Assembly: GCA_965276815.1 (NCBI GenBank)
Contig: CBDIBE010000005.1
Coordinates: 248,001 to 312,000, forward strand
Source: JAVVHH01 sp965276815
GTDB lineage: Bacteria > Pseudomonadota > Alphaproteobacteria > Acetobacterales > Acetobacteraceae
Length of the DNA stretch: 64,000 nt
Direction of reading: 5' to 3'
The position numbers were made by a program, and so were the translations under genes. Every line of letters starts with the position of its first letter. Positions within the stretch are counted from its first letter, which is position 1. Below the pieces are notes generated by a model. It worked only from the letters and a program-made list of their open reading frames with translations. It was not told the DNA's origin and did not search any database. Of this stretch, positions 1-9,318 are shown one piece after another.

Positions 1-2069
1 CCGCCGGGCACGCGCTCTACCAGGCCATGCAGCTCCTGCTCGCCCGCAATCAGGAGCGCGAGGCCGCCCTGCGCCGCGCCGAAGAGAGTGAGGCAAGGCT
101 GCTGCTGGCGCAGGAAGCCGGCAAGATCGGCGCGTGGGAAACCGATTGCGCCACCGGCCACCGAATCTGGTCCCAGCAGCAATACGCGCTCTACGGTGTC
201 GACCTGAACGAAGAGCCGCCGCACCGCGATGCCTGGTCCAAGCTCATCCACCCCGACGACCGCGCCCGCGTGATGGGCAAAGTCTCCCGGTCGTACGCCC
301 AGCCGATGTCCTATCAGCACGAGTTTCGCATCATCCAACCCGGCGGCGCCGTCCGCTGGCTACGCTCGGCCGGGCTCAGCCAATTCAAGAATGGCAAGCC
401 GCTCCGGCTGCTCGGCATCACGCTCGACACGACCGAGCGGCACGAGTCCGAGCGGGCGCTGCGCGAAGGCGCGGCCCGGCTGGAGGCCGAAGTCTTCGCC
501 CGCACCCGCGAACTCGCCGAAAGTGAGGCACGTTTCCGCACCTATTTCGATCACAGCGGCGACGCGCTGCTGGTCATCCGGGTCGAGCAGGATCGCCGGT
601 TTGTCCTGGAAACCCTCAACAAGGCCGCCGAGCGACTGACCGGCCTGCGTGCCAAAGAGATCGCCGGACGCACCCCGGACCAGGTCATGCTGCCCGAGAC
701 CGCGGACGCCGTGTTGGAGAGTCTGCAGCAAGTCGCCGACCGAGGCGCGCCGCTGCGCTTGCAGCAGACCCTGACCTTCCCGACCGGAACCCTCGAGCTG
801 GAGACTGTGCTGGTGCCGGTCTGGGACCCGGCTGCAAACCGCATCGGCCGCATCATCAGCGGCCAGCGCGACCTGGCCGAGCAGCGCCGGATCGAGAGCC
901 GGCTCGCCCACGCGCAGCGTCTCGAGGCGGTCGGCCAGCTCACCGGCGGCGTCGCGCACGATTTCAACAATCTACTGACCGTCGTCATCGGCAATCTCTC
1001 GTTGCTGCGCCGGCGGCTCGGCCATGACGAGCGCGCTGCCCGCTACCTGACCAGCGTGGAGACCGCGGCGCAGCGTGGCGCCAAGCTGACCGCAAGCCTG
1101 CTGGCCTTCTCGCGCCGGCAGCGGCTCCAGGTCATGCCCATCGACGTCGGCGCGCAGCTTCGCGAGAGCGATACCCTCCTGCGCCGTGCCCTGGGCGAGG
1201 AGATCGTCTTTTCGCTCGAGGTCCAGCCCTCGCTGCCGCTGGCAATCGCCGACGCCGCCCAACTCGAAGCGGCCGTGCTCAACCTGACCATCAACGCCCG
1301 GGACGCGATCATGCAGGCGATGGCCGCCAACGGCGTCCGCGGCGGCGTTCTGCGCATCCGGGTGCAACAGGCCACGCTGTCGCCGGAGGACCTGGAGGGC
1401 AACGACGAGGCCGAGCCGGGTCCGTTCGTCGCCATCGAGGTGCAGGATACCGGTGCTGGCATGACGCCCGAGGTGCGCGCCCGCGCCTTCGAGCCGTTCT
1501 TCACCACCAAGGAGGTTGGTCAGGGCACCGGGCTGGGCCTTAGCCAAGTGTTTGGTTTCGTTCGCCAACTGGGCGGCCATGTCACGCTCGACAGCCGCGA
1601 AGGCCAGGGCACGAGAGCGGTCCTTTACTTGCAAGCGGCCGCCGCCGAGCAGCGAGTGGCGGCGGAGGCGCCCGAGCCGCCGCCCTTGCCATCGGGCGCC
1701 GCCGTCTTGGTCGTCGAGGATGACGACAGCATCCGCGAGATCACCGCCGAGGTGCTGCGCGACGTCGGCCTGCACGTCCTGGTCGCGCCGGACGGCCCGG
1801 CCGCGCTCGAGATCCTGGAAAGTTCGGCCCGCGTCGACGTGCTGTTCTCCGACGTGGTGATGCCCGGCGGCGCCACCGGCGTCGATCTCGCGCACGCCGC
1901 ACACAGGCTGCGCCCGAGCCTGTCGATCCTCCTGACGAGCGGCTATGGCGGCCCGGCGCTCAGCCGCTACGGCGCCGATGGCGAGTTCGACGTCCTCGCC
2001 AAGCCCTACACGCGCGCCGTCCTGCTCGAGCGCCTCGCCGGCATCCTGGCCGCGATGCAGCCGACCTAA
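1..2069 (+). CDS. PAS-domain hybrid histidine kinase (5' end outside window)
   Basis: Sensor kinase that would autophosphorylate on His and pass phosphate to its own receiver. The frame is open back to base 3 with no stop, so the true start lies upstream; numbering here is from the ATG at 27. Order: short coiled coil (about 8-30), PAS (about 30-135), coiled linker, second PAS (about 165-285), HisKA with H311 in the motif GGVAHDFNN, HATPase with DTGAGM and GTGLGLS, and a C-terminal receiver (about 560-680) with acidic VVEDDDS and phosphoacceptor Asp in FSDVVMPGG. No transmembrane segment is visible in this part, so a cytoplasmic sensor is likely. It converges on the RTX gene downstream. The signal sensed cannot be told from sequence. 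Confidence 0.93.
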   Translation, partial: AGHALYQAMQLLLARNQEREAALRRAEESEARLLLAQEAGKIGAWETDCATGHRIWSQQQYALYGVDLNEEPPHRDAWSKLIHPDDRARVMGKVSRSYAQPMSYQHEFRIIQPGGAVRWLRSAGLSQFKNGKPLRLLGITLDTTERHESERALREGAARLEAEVFARTRELAESEARFRTYFDHSGDALLVIRVEQDRRFVLETLNKAAERLTGLRAKEIAGRTPDQVMLPETADAVLESLQQVADRGAPLRLQQTLTFPTGTLELETVLVPVWDPAANRIGRIISGQRDLAEQRRIESRLAHAQRLEAVGQLTGGVAHDFNNLLTVVIGNLSLLRRRLGHDERAARYLTSVETAAQRGAKLTASLLAFSRRQRLQVMPIDVGAQLRESDTLLRRALGEEIVFSLEVQPSLPLAIADAAQLEAAVLNLTINARDAIMQAMAANGVRGGVLRIRVQQATLSPEDLEGNDEAEPGPFVAIEVQDTGAGMTPEVRARAFEPFFTTKEVGQGTGLGLSQVFGFVRQLGGHVTLDSREGQGTRAVLYLQAAAAEQRVAAEAPEPPPLPSGAAVLVVEDDDSIREITAEVLRDVGLHVLVAPDGPAALEILESSARVDVLFSDVVMPGGATGVDLAHAAHRLRPSLSILLTSGYGGPALSRYGADGEFDVLAKPYTRAVLLERLAGILAAMQPT

Positions 2070-2085
2070 AGTTCCAATAAGCGGC

Positions 2086-2115
2086 CGGCGCCCTCCGCGG
2101 ATGCAAAAGGCGCCG
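2086..2115. terminator. possible bidirectional terminator hairpin
   Basis: Seven-base perfect inverted repeat (CGGCGCC at 2086-2092, GGCGCCG at 2109-2115) in the 53-bp gap between two converging genes. There is no T tract on either side, so intrinsic termination is uncertain. Confidence 0.3.
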
Positions 2116-2122
2116 ACACCGC

Positions 2123-4546
2123 TCAACTGAACAAGTTGGAGCCGACGCCGCTCACGCCTTGGAAGACGATCCGCGTGTTGTCGGACAGGGTGATCGTGGT
2201 ACTCGAAGGCGTCGTCGCGGTGCCCGGGTTGACCGTGGCGCGTGCGAGGTCCTGTGCCGCCTCGCCGCTCGCATAGCCCTGCAAGTTGAGCTTGTCGGTG
2301 CCGAACTTGAACCCGATGATGTTTTCCGTCCCGCCGGACTTGCCGTTGGTGAACGCGAACACATCCGCCCCCGTGCCGGCCACCACCGTCGAGGTGCCGC
2401 TTCCGGCGAACAGGACATCCTGGCCGGAGCCGAGCCCGACCAGGTCGCTGCCCGCCCCGGTGAACAGCACGTCGTTGCCGGACGAATAAGCACCTTGCAG
2501 CGTTTCGTTGCCGGCTCCGGCCACCAGGAGCGTGCCTGCGCTGCCGATCGAGTAGAGTGCGTCTCCCGACGCCGCCCCGAAGATCGTCGTCGCCTGCGTG
2601 CCGCCAATAAGGACGTTGTTGCCGGCCGCGCCGCCCGCAAACAGGCCGCCGCCGCTGCCGCCGTAGAGGAACGAGCTGCCGTTCGTCGCGCCCACGACGG
2701 TGCTGCTGCCGCTGCCGCCAAGGAACGTCACCTCGCCAGTGCTTGCATACAAGGTGATGCCGGACCCCTCGACGCCGATCAAGTCGGGGCCGCTTCCGCC
2801 CACGATCGTGCTGCCTTGGCCCGCGAAAACCGTGTCGTTCCCGCTGCCAAGGCCGGCGAAGCTGCCGTTGGCCATGCTGATCAGCGCGGGTCCGGAGCCC
2901 CCGATGATCGTATCCGCGCCCTCACCGAACAGCAGCGACGGGCCGCTGCTGAGCGCGACCAGCGCGTGGCCGCCCGTCGCGCTGGCGACCGATACGTTGC
3001 CGAGGGCGGCGGAGATCGTGTCCTGCGCGCCCCCTGCGTGGATCAGCGTGGGACCGCCCTCGCTGAAGAAGGTGCTGCTGCCAGTCCCGCCCAGCAACGT
3101 GCTGCCGGCCGCGTTGCCGATCAGGACGCCGCTGCCGACGCCGCCGGTGAGCGTGTCGCCTGCAGCGCCCGCCCGCAGCGTGTCGCTGCCGGTCCCGGCA
3201 ACGACCGCGTCGCTCGCCGACAGAACTGACAAATCGTTGGCCAGACCGCCGCTATCGATCAAGGTGGTTTGCACCGAGGGGTTGTTGTCGCTGACGCTGG
3301 CCACGATGCCGGTCTGCGTCGGCGACCCGGCGGCGGGCGTCAACGTCACGCCGGCCAAGGCCGCGTTCACTTGCGCCGCCGTCCCCGAGACCGTGTAGGT
3401 CACGCCGTCCGCCGCGAAGCTGCCCATGCCCGGATCACCATAGGTGCCCGCGATGGCCGTCGAGACCTTCGCCGTGACCGTCACCACGGTCGTGGAATCG
3501 TTGTTGCTCACGCTCAGCGTGGCGAACGGATTTAACACCGCGCCGCCCGTGCCCGTGCCGCCCGAGCCAGTCCCGCCCGAGCCAGTCCCGCCCGAGCCAG
3601 TCCCGGTGCCGCCGGAACCCGTTCCTGTGTCCGTGTCGACCGCAATCCCGGGTAGGGCGCCAACCGCGCCGCTCAGGTTGGCCGGATCACCCGTGCCATC
3701 CGTCACCGTCGCGCCGTTCAGGTTCGCGCCGGTGATGCCGAGGTCCGGCGTGTCTTGGCCTGCCGATACCGTATAAACGAATGCCAGCGTATCAGGCGTC
3801 GACAGGCCCGGATCGTAGGTGGCGACCCCGCCATCGTTCAGCGACAGCGTGGGCGTGCCACCCGCGACGGTGACCGGCTGGCTGGTCGCTACCATCAAGG
3901 TCACGGACTGTCCGGTGCCCAAATCACCGGTCGGCGGGTTTGTCGTCACGCCGCTGACCGTGGTCTGGATGCCGACCGCGGTACCGCCAGCGCCGTCGGG
4001 CTGCAACACGAAGCTGCCCGTCGTGAAGTCGCCGGTCGAGAGCGGCAGCTGCGCAACGGTATTGCCGCCGGTATCCAGCAGGCTGAGCGTGCCGCCCGCG
4101 TTGGCGCCGGGATTGGCCACGTAGCTCGCCGTCGTGGCGGCTTGGGGGACATCGATCTTGTTGCCGGCGCTGAAGCCGGCGATGCCGGACAGGAGCGAGA
4201 GATCGACCCCGCTGGCCGTCGTCAGCGTGCCGCTTTGCGCCGTGAACGTGATGGTCGAGCCTACCGTCAGACCTGCGGTGCTGGCCAGGTCGAGGCTGCC
4301 GCCACTGCCAATATTAATATCCATCAGCAACGAAACCCCGGCGACGCCATCCAGCGTCGTGTTCGCGTCCGAGATGTTGATTGTATCGAGCGCCCCCAAA
4401 CCCGCGAGCGTCGCAAGCGTCACGTCGATTGGAGCGCCCGGCGTTCCCGCGATGTCCAGTGTGCCAACGCCAAGAAAATCGGCGTCGTACGAGCCACTAG
4501 CACCGATGGTTTGCGAACCTCCGACCCCGACCACAATGTTAGGCAT
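2123..4546 (-). CDS. RTX-like Gly/Asp-rich secreted protein
   Basis: Large (807 aa) extracellular or cell-surface protein, probably exported by a type I secretion system, which is not in this window. There is no N-terminal signal peptide. Residues 1-190 are Gly/Thr-rich beta-repeat sequence; 195-300 resemble a bacterial Ig-like repeat (TPTLSLNDGG, AFVYTVSAG, GANLNGATVTDG); 306-335 is a flexible GSGGT-repeat linker; 336-430 is another beta domain; about 440-760 holds many glycine-rich nonapeptide-like repeats (GGSGSSTVVG, GAGSDLVGLGSGQD). Most repeats lack the full GGxGxD calcium signature, so they are degenerate RTX. The C-terminus (GADVFAFTNG, then DKLNLQGY and a short hydrophobic tail) matches the usual T1SS C-terminal block. 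Adhesin or matrix function is inference only. Confidence 0.8.
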   Translation of the reverse strand: MPNIVVGVGGSQTIGASGSYDADFLGVGTLDIAGTPGAPIDVTLATLAGLGALDTINISDANTTLDGVAGVSLLMDINIGSGGSLDLASTAGLTVGSTITFTAQSGTLTTASGVDLSLLSGIAGFSAGNKIDVPQAATTASYVANPGANAGGTLSLLDTGGNTVAQLPLSTGDFTTGSFVLQPDGAGGTAVGIQTTVSGVTTNPPTGDLGTGQSVTLMVATSQPVTVAGGTPTLSLNDGGVATYDPGLSTPDTLAFVYTVSAGQDTPDLGITGANLNGATVTDGTGDPANLSGAVGALPGIAVDTDTGTGSGGTGTGSGGTGSGGTGSGGTGTGGAVLNPFATLSVSNNDSTTVVTVTAKVSTAIAGTYGDPGMGSFAADGVTYTVSGTAAQVNAALAGVTLTPAAGSPTQTGIVASVSDNNPSVQTTLIDSGGLANDLSVLSASDAVVAGTGSDTLRAGAAGDTLTGGVGSGVLIGNAAGSTLLGGTGSSTFFSEGGPTLIHAGGAQDTISAALGNVSVASATGGHALVALSSGPSLLFGEGADTIIGGSGPALISMANGSFAGLGSGNDTVFAGQGSTIVGGSGPDLIGVEGSGITLYASTGEVTFLGGSGSSTVVGATNGSSFLYGGSGGGLFAGGAAGNNVLIGGTQATTIFGAASGDALYSIGSAGTLLVAGAGNETLQGAYSSGNDVLFTGAGSDLVGLGSGQDVLFAGSGTSTVVAGTGADVFAFTNGKSGGTENIIGFKFGTDKLNLQGYASGEAAQDLARATVNPGTATTPSSTTITLSDNTRIVFQGVSGVGSNLFS
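3559..3603 (-). repeat. three perfect 15-bp tandem copies encoding GSGGT units
   Basis: The unit cgcccgagccagtcc occurs three times in a row without mismatch, inside the linker of the RTX-like gene. Perfect copies in frame are prone to gain or loss by slippage, which would change linker length by five residues at a time. Confidence 0.85.
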
Positions 4547-4827
4547 TGCTTGTCTCCCTGAAAAGTCGAGACGGAGTTCGACCAGTTCGGGTTAATAACT
4601 CGTGAATTAATGGGTGCCCTCAAGTGTAGTTGAACGAAACGGCCATCACTCGTGCGCGCCGTGCCGGCGGCCTGCCCCCGCATAGTCCGACCACATAAGC
4701 TGCGGGTCCAGCTTACCTGAGGCAGTCGCGGGGGATTTTGGCATGACCCGGCTAGCCGACTACCGGCCGATGAAGGCGGCACGAATGGTCCTTGCGTAGT
4801 CCTTCGTGCGATGCGCGAACGTGGCCG
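4547..4827. other. intergenic: RTX gene promoter side and 3' side of the glutathione transferase gene
   Basis: 281 bp with no convincing gene. The part next to the RTX start (about 4570-4650) is AT-rich for this genome and is the likely promoter region, but no clear -35/-10 pair stands out. A 7-bp hairpin (TAAGCTG 4696-4702, CAGCTTA 4709-4715, loop cgggtc) lies about 110 bases past the glutathione transferase stop and could be its terminator, although no T run follows. Confidence 0.45.
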
Positions 4828-5460
4828 CTATTCTGGCCGCGGCGCCCCAGCTTGCCGCAGCGGATGCGCCCGGACGAACTCTTGCCGCCCCATGCACGCA
4901 TCATGGATCCGCCGCACCGCCGCGTACGGCTCGAGCTCGACCCCAAATCGCTGCGCCCCGGCCACGTGACTCGCCAGGCACGCATCGTCCATTCCCGGCT
5001 CATCGCCCGAGCAGAACGGGCCCGGCCCGACCTGCTTCTCGTACGCCTCCAGCCCTTTGGTGAACCAATGCCGGTTCCAAGCCATCCGCGCCGTCTCGTC
5101 CCAGCTCTGGCCGAGATAGGTCTGCACCCGCGGCACCACGAGCGGATGCGTGTCCGCCGCGGTGATCGCGCACAAGGCTCGCGCCCGCGCCCGCGCCACC
5201 TCGCCTTTCGGCAGCAACGGCGGCGTCTTCTCGTGCTCTTCGATCCACTCCATGATCGCCACCGACTGCGTCAGCGCCGTCCCGTCGTCCAGGATCAGCG
5301 CCGGCACCGCGCCCATCGGGTTCAGCTTGCGAAAACCCGCCCCATGCTGGTCGCCGCGGTCGAGATCGATCGGGATCTCCGGCACCTGCATGCCCTTCAG
5401 GTTCAGCGCGATCCGCACCCGATAGGTCGCCAATGACCGCCAGAAGCCATAGAGCTGCAT
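4828..5460 (-). CDS. zeta-class glutathione S-transferase / maleylacetoacetate isomerase-like
   Basis: 210-residue cytosolic GST. The thioredoxin-fold half shows YRVRIALNLKGM, NPMGAVPALILDDG and the glutathione contact block LTQSVAIMEWIEE, all typical of MaiA (maleylacetoacetate to fumarylacetoacetate in Tyr/Phe breakdown). The all-alpha C-terminal half follows. The start ATG at 5460 sits in TAATG, sharing one base with the upstream permease stop, and gives the normal family N-terminus MQLYGFWRS. Oddity: the zeta-class Ser-Ser pair before the RVRIAL helix reads Ser-Leu-Ala here, so isomerase activity is not assured. No other tyrosine pathway genes are nearby; it is the last gene of a transporter operon. 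Confidence 0.8.
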   Translation of the reverse strand: MQLYGFWRSLATYRVRIALNLKGMQVPEIPIDLDRGDQHGAGFRKLNPMGAVPALILDDGTALTQSVAIMEWIEEHEKTPPLLPKGEVARARARALCAITAADTHPLVVPRVQTYLGQSWDETARMAWNRHWFTKGLEAYEKQVGPGPFCSGDEPGMDDACLASHVAGAQRFGVELEPYAAVRRIHDACMGRQEFVRAHPLRQAGAPRPE

Positions 5461-6377
5461 TATTCCTTCACCGCGCCGGTCAATGAACTCACGTAATACT
5501 CCACGAAAAACGAATAGAGCAGCGCCACCGGCAGCGACCCGAACAGTGCCCCCGCCATCAACGCGCCCCATTGATAATCATCGCCTTGCACAAGTTGCGT
5601 CAGCACCGCCACCGGCACCGTCTTGTTCTCTGATGATTCGATGAATGCCAGCGCATAAATGAACTCGTTCCAGGACAGGGTGAACGCAAAAATGCCGGCG
5701 CTGATCAGCCCCGGCACCGCAAGCGGCAACGTGATGCGCCGCAGGATCTGCAGCCGTGTCGCGCCGTCAATGAGGGCACACTCCTCCAGCTCATAGGGGA
5801 TCGACTTGAAATAGCCGATCAGCAGCCAGGTGCAGAACGGGATCAGGAAAGTCGGATAGGTCAGGATCAGCGACATCGGGCTGTCGAACAGGCCCAGCTT
5901 GAACACCATCGTCGCCAGCGGGATGAACAGGATGCTCGGCGGCACCAGATAAGCCAGGTAGATCGCCAGCCCCACCCATTGGCTGCCGCGGAACCGCAGC
6001 CGCTGGATCGCATAGGCCGCCAGCACACTGCAGAAAATGCTGATGCAGGTCGCCGCGGCCGCCACCGTCATCGTCGTCATCAGCCAGCGCGGATAGTCGG
6101 TCTCGAACAGCAGTTTCTTGACGTTCTGCAGCGTCGGCGAGTGGATCCAGAACGGATTGAACTCCTTATAATTGTACAGCTCATCGTTCGGTTTGAACGT
6201 AGTGATCGTCATCCAGTAAAACGGAAACAACAGCACGATAATGAACACGCTGAGCGGGATCCACAGCGTCACGATCCGCCGCGGGATGCTGTCCCAGTTG
6301 ATCGCCCCCTGCCGCTCGCGGACCGGCGGCGCAGGCGCTGGCGTGTCGTCGGCGAGGAGCGCGCCTGCATCAGTCAT
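5460..6377 (-). CDS. ABC transporter permease, MalG/carbohydrate type
   Basis: 305 aa inner-membrane permease with about six hydrophobic segments after a 35-residue cytosolic lead. The EAA-type loop that docks on the ATPase is ECALIDGATRLQILRRITLP, near residue 205. It pairs with the gene immediately upstream (8-nt overlap) as the second half of a CUT1 importer. No matching ATPase or classical sugar-binding protein is encoded nearby, so the substrate is unknown and the ATPase must be shared or distant. Confidence 0.9.
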   Translation of the reverse strand: MTDAGALLADDTPAPAPPVRERQGAINWDSIPRRIVTLWIPLSVFIIVLLFPFYWMTITTFKPNDELYNYKEFNPFWIHSPTLQNVKKLLFETDYPRWLMTTMTVAAAATCISIFCSVLAAYAIQRLRFRGSQWVGLAIYLAYLVPPSILFIPLATMVFKLGLFDSPMSLILTYPTFLIPFCTWLLIGYFKSIPYELEECALIDGATRLQILRRITLPLAVPGLISAGIFAFTLSWNEFIYALAFIESSENKTVPVAVLTQLVQGDDYQWGALMAGALFGSLPVALLYSFFVEYYVSSLTGAVKE

Positions 6378-7341
6378 TGCTCTCTCCCTGCTGCCACTTG
6401 CGCCGCGACAGCCCGAAATAGCTGAGCAAGGTCGCCACCACCAGGAACGGGATCATCGACACCGCGATCGCCGCGCCCTCGCCGAGCTGCCCGCCCGGAA
6501 TGCCGCGCTGGAAGGCAAGGGTGGCCATCAGATGCGTCGAGTTCACCGGGCCGCCGCGGGTGATGGCGTAGACGAGCTGGAAATCGGTGAAGGTGAACAG
6601 CACCGAGAAGGTCAGCACCACCGACAGCACCGGCATCAGCATCGGCAGCGTCACATGCACGAAGCGCTGGAACGGCGACGCCCCATCCAGCAGCGCCGCC
6701 TCGTACAGCGACGGCGAAATCGTCTGCAGCCCGGCGAGCAAGCTGATCGCCACGAACGGGATTCCCCGCCAGATATTGGCCGCAATCAGGCTGAGCCGCG
6801 CATTCCAGGGACTGCCAAGGAAGTCGATATTGGTGTGGATCAGTCCCACCGACTTCAGGGCGTAGGAAATAATCGAGAATTGCGGATCGTAGATCCACCA
6901 GAACGCGATCGCCGACAGCACCGTCGGCACGATCCACGGCACCAGAACGATCGCGCGGATCACCGACTTGAACGGGATATGCTGGTTCAACAGCAGCGAG
7001 AGCCACAGGCCGAGCCCGAATTTCCCGACAGTCGCCACGGACGTATAGAACAGCGTGTTGGTCACGCTCAGCCAGAACACATGGTCGTGCCAAAGACTGT
7101 CGAAATTATCGAGACCGATCCAAACCCCGTCCTGCCCAATGGTCGTATCGGTAAAGGCGAGATAGACCCCGAGCCCCAACGGATAGGTCAGAAAGACCAC
7201 CAACAGGGCGATGGCCGGGAACAAGCACAGCGCGGCAAGGAACGGCTTGTAGTCGAACAGCCGGACGAGCCACGTGTTGCGCGGCGGCGACCATCGCCAT
7301 GGATGCGCCGAGGAGGCCGGTAACGCTACGTCTTCGCTCAT
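6370..7341 (-). CDS. ABC transporter permease, MalF/UgpA type
   Basis: 323 aa permease with six predicted membrane spans starting near residue 33 and an EAA loop EAALLDGASPFQRFVHVTLP. First half of the CUT1-like permease pair. The ATG at 7341 is directly preceded by a G-rich run (GGGGGGAGG) with almost no spacer, so initiation may use the upstream part of that run. It follows the ModA-like gene by 34 bases and overlaps the next permease by 8, which supports one transcript. Confidence 0.9.
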   Translation of the reverse strand: MSEDVALPASSAHPWRWSPPRNTWLVRLFDYKPFLAALCLFPAIALLVVFLTYPLGLGVYLAFTDTTIGQDGVWIGLDNFDSLWHDHVFWLSVTNTLFYTSVATVGKFGLGLWLSLLLNQHIPFKSVIRAIVLVPWIVPTVLSAIAFWWIYDPQFSIISYALKSVGLIHTNIDFLGSPWNARLSLIAANIWRGIPFVAISLLAGLQTISPSLYEAALLDGASPFQRFVHVTLPMLMPVLSVVLTFSVLFTFTDFQLVYAITRGGPVNSTHLMATLAFQRGIPGGQLGEGAAIAVSMIPFLVVATLLSYFGLSRRKWQQGESND

Positions 7342-7375
7342 CCTCCCCCCCGGGCTTTGCGCGCCTTCGGGAGCA

Positions 7376-8077
7376 CTATGCCTGGAGAGTGCGCCCAGTT
7401 CCAGCCGGGTCGAGCCCGCAACTCCGGAACAGCTCGGCGCTTGCGCGAGAAGCCAAGTCTTGGATCAGCGCATGCGCCGCCGCCGCCTGGGCCGCGCCCT
7501 CGAACACGCCGGCGCTGAACAAGGTCACGCCCTCGATGCCCGGCGGCAGCCGGCCGACGATCTCCACGCCGGGGATCGCCATCAGCTCGCTCACTTGCTG
7601 CACCGCGATCTCGACCTCGCCGCGCGCGGCGAGCGGCCCCGTAAACCCGTTGACGATGGTCGCCTTCGCCCGAACCTGTTCGGCGATCCCCAACCGCTCG
7701 ATCAACCCGGCGAAGAAGATGCCGCTCGCCCCCGCCTGCGACATCGCCACCGACTTGGCCGCCAGCATGGTCGCGACGAACGCCTCCTTCGTGCCGATAT
7801 CCGGATGCGCCGCCCCCGCCCGCACCGCAATCCCCACATAGGACCGCGCCAGATCGGTCCGCCCCTCGAGCACACCGGCCGCCACCAGCTCGTCCACGCC
7901 CTCTTCGGTCAGGATCGCCAAATCCCCCCGCTCACCGTCGCGGATGCGCTTCATCAACGCCTGCGTCGGCAGGAACTCGGCAGCGAGCGTCATGCCATGA
8001 GCGCGCTCGAACTCCGGCCCCTTGCTCTTCATCACCCCCGCCACGCCCATGGTGGAGAGCAACCGAACCTCAACCAT
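7376..8077 (-). CDS. ModA-like substrate-binding protein without signal peptide
   Basis: 233 aa, built like the periplasmic molybdate/tungstate-binding fold (two lobes; GDLAILTEEGVDELVAAG and AQAGASGIFFAGLIERLGI-type segments; SVAMSQAGASGIFF near residue 110). It begins directly with MVEVRLLST and has no leader, so as read it would stay in the cytoplasm. The start is set by an 8-nt overlap with the upstream carrier gene (ATGGTTGA). Leaderless relatives are common in alphaproteobacteria and of unknown role. A Mop protein lies two genes upstream, which keeps an oxyanion link possible. Confidence 0.75.
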   Translation of the reverse strand: MVEVRLLSTMGVAGVMKSKGPEFERAHGMTLAAEFLPTQALMKRIRDGERGDLAILTEEGVDELVAAGVLEGRTDLARSYVGIAVRAGAAHPDIGTKEAFVATMLAAKSVAMSQAGASGIFFAGLIERLGIAEQVRAKATIVNGFTGPLAARGEVEIAVQQVSELMAIPGVEIVGRLPPGIEGVTLFSAGVFEGAAQAAAAHALIQDLASRASAELFRSCGLDPAGTGRTLQA

Positions 8078-9302
8078 ACATCATTCCCGCCACCGCCCCG
8101 GACATACATGTCGCGATCGTGCCCGATAGCAACGACCGCATGCCAAGCTGCGCCACCTCGGCCCGCCGCTCCGGCACCATCGCCACCAACCCACCCACCA
8201 AAATGCCCAAGCTGCCCAAATTCGCGAAACCACACAGCGCATAGGTCATGATCACCCGCGAATGCGGGTCCAGCGCGTCGCCGGGCAGCCCGGCCAGCGC
8301 CAGATAGGCCACGAACTCATTGAGAATGGTTTTCGTCCCCATCAGCAGCGCCGCCTGCGCCGACTGCTCCCACGGGATCCCGATCAGCCACATCACCGGC
8401 CGCAGCGGCAACGCCAGCAGCGACTGCAACGTCATCCCGCCCGGCAGCAGCCCGATCGCCTGGTTCACCAGGGCCACCAGCGCGATCGTCACCAGCAGCA
8501 TCGTGATGATGCCAACCAAGGGGCGCACGCCATCCGCCGTCCCTTGCACCAGCGCGTCGACGCTGCTGAGCGCGCGGTGCTCGCGCACCATCTCGGCCGC
8601 CTCGCCGCGCACGGGCGCGCGGAACGGCACCATCAGCGCCGCCACCGCCAGCGCCGCCGGCGTGCTGACCACCGAGGCGACGATGATCGTCCCCAGCGCG
8701 TTCGGCACCACCGGCTCGAGGATCGCGCCGTAGATCACCATCACCGTGCCCGCCACCCCGGCCATGCCGCAGGTCATCATGGCGAACATCTCGCCCCGCT
8801 GCATGCCGGCGAGATAGGGCCGCACCAGCAACGGCGCCTCGATCATGCCGACGAAAATGTGCACCGCTGCCGCCAGCGCCAGTGGCCCGTCGATCCCCAG
8901 GCTTCGCCGCAGCAGCGCGGCGAACGCACCGGTCACCCGCTGCAGCACGCCCCAATGGAACAGCAATGCACTCAGCGCGCTGATCACCAGCACCAGCGGC
9001 AGGATCTTGAACGCCACAATCAGCGAGGCGCCTTGCCGGACCTCCGCAAAGGGCAGCGGAGCGCCGCCGAGATAGCCGAACAGGAAGGCGGTCGCGCTGT
9101 CGGTCGCGTGCTGCAGCGCGTCCGCGCCGCGGTTGAGCAGCAGCACGACCTGCCGCGCCGGCTCCACCCAGATCAGCACCGCCGCCAGCACCAGTTGCAG
9201 CGCGATCCCGCCAGCCACGGTGCGCCACGGGATCGCCTTCCGGTCCTCGCTCACGGCCCACGCCAAGGCCAGCAGCAATACGAAGCCGAGAACCGCCCTC
9301 AA
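8070..9302 (-). CDS. NupC-family concentrative nucleoside transporter
   Basis: 410 aa integral membrane protein of the CNT family, normally nucleoside uptake driven by H+ or Na+. The N-terminal span (RAVLGFVLLLALAWAVSEDR), the gate region (GMIEAPLLVRPYL, MTCGMAGVAGTVMVIYG) and the C-terminal MGTKTILNEFVAYLAL and ALCGFANLGSLGILVGG segments are the family hallmarks. As read, it starts at a TTG 16 bases after the Mop stop without an obvious ribosome site, so the exact start is uncertain. Confidence 0.9.
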   Translation of the reverse strand: MRAVLGFVLLLALAWAVSEDRKAIPWRTVAGGIALQLVLAAVLIWVEPARQVVLLLNRGADALQHATDSATAFLFGYLGGAPLPFAEVRQGASLIVAFKILPLVLVISALSALLFHWGVLQRVTGAFAALLRRSLGIDGPLALAAAVHIFVGMIEAPLLVRPYLAGMQRGEMFAMMTCGMAGVAGTVMVIYGAILEPVVPNALGTIIVASVVSTPAALAVAALMVPFRAPVRGEAAEMVREHRALSSVDALVQGTADGVRPLVGIITMLLVTIALVALVNQAIGLLPGGMTLQSLLALPLRPVMWLIGIPWEQSAQAALLMGTKTILNEFVAYLALAGLPGDALDPHSRVIMTYALCGFANLGSLGILVGGLVAMVPERRAEVAQLGMRSLLSGTIATCMSGAVAGMMYG

Positions 9303-9318
9303 CGAGTTTCGAGCGCGA

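Noticed and set aside
972..2126. Long open frame opposite the hybrid kinase
   Set aside because: Mirror of a GC-rich gene; the protein has no motif and the kinase frame is convincing.
2159..3229. 356-codon open frame opposite the RTX gene
   Set aside because: Arg/Ala/Gln-rich composition typical of an antisense shadow; the opposite strand has ordered RTX repeats.
3559..3603. Short tandem repeats considered as a CRISPR array
   Set aside because: Units are 15 bp with no spacers and encode an in-frame Gly-Ser linker.
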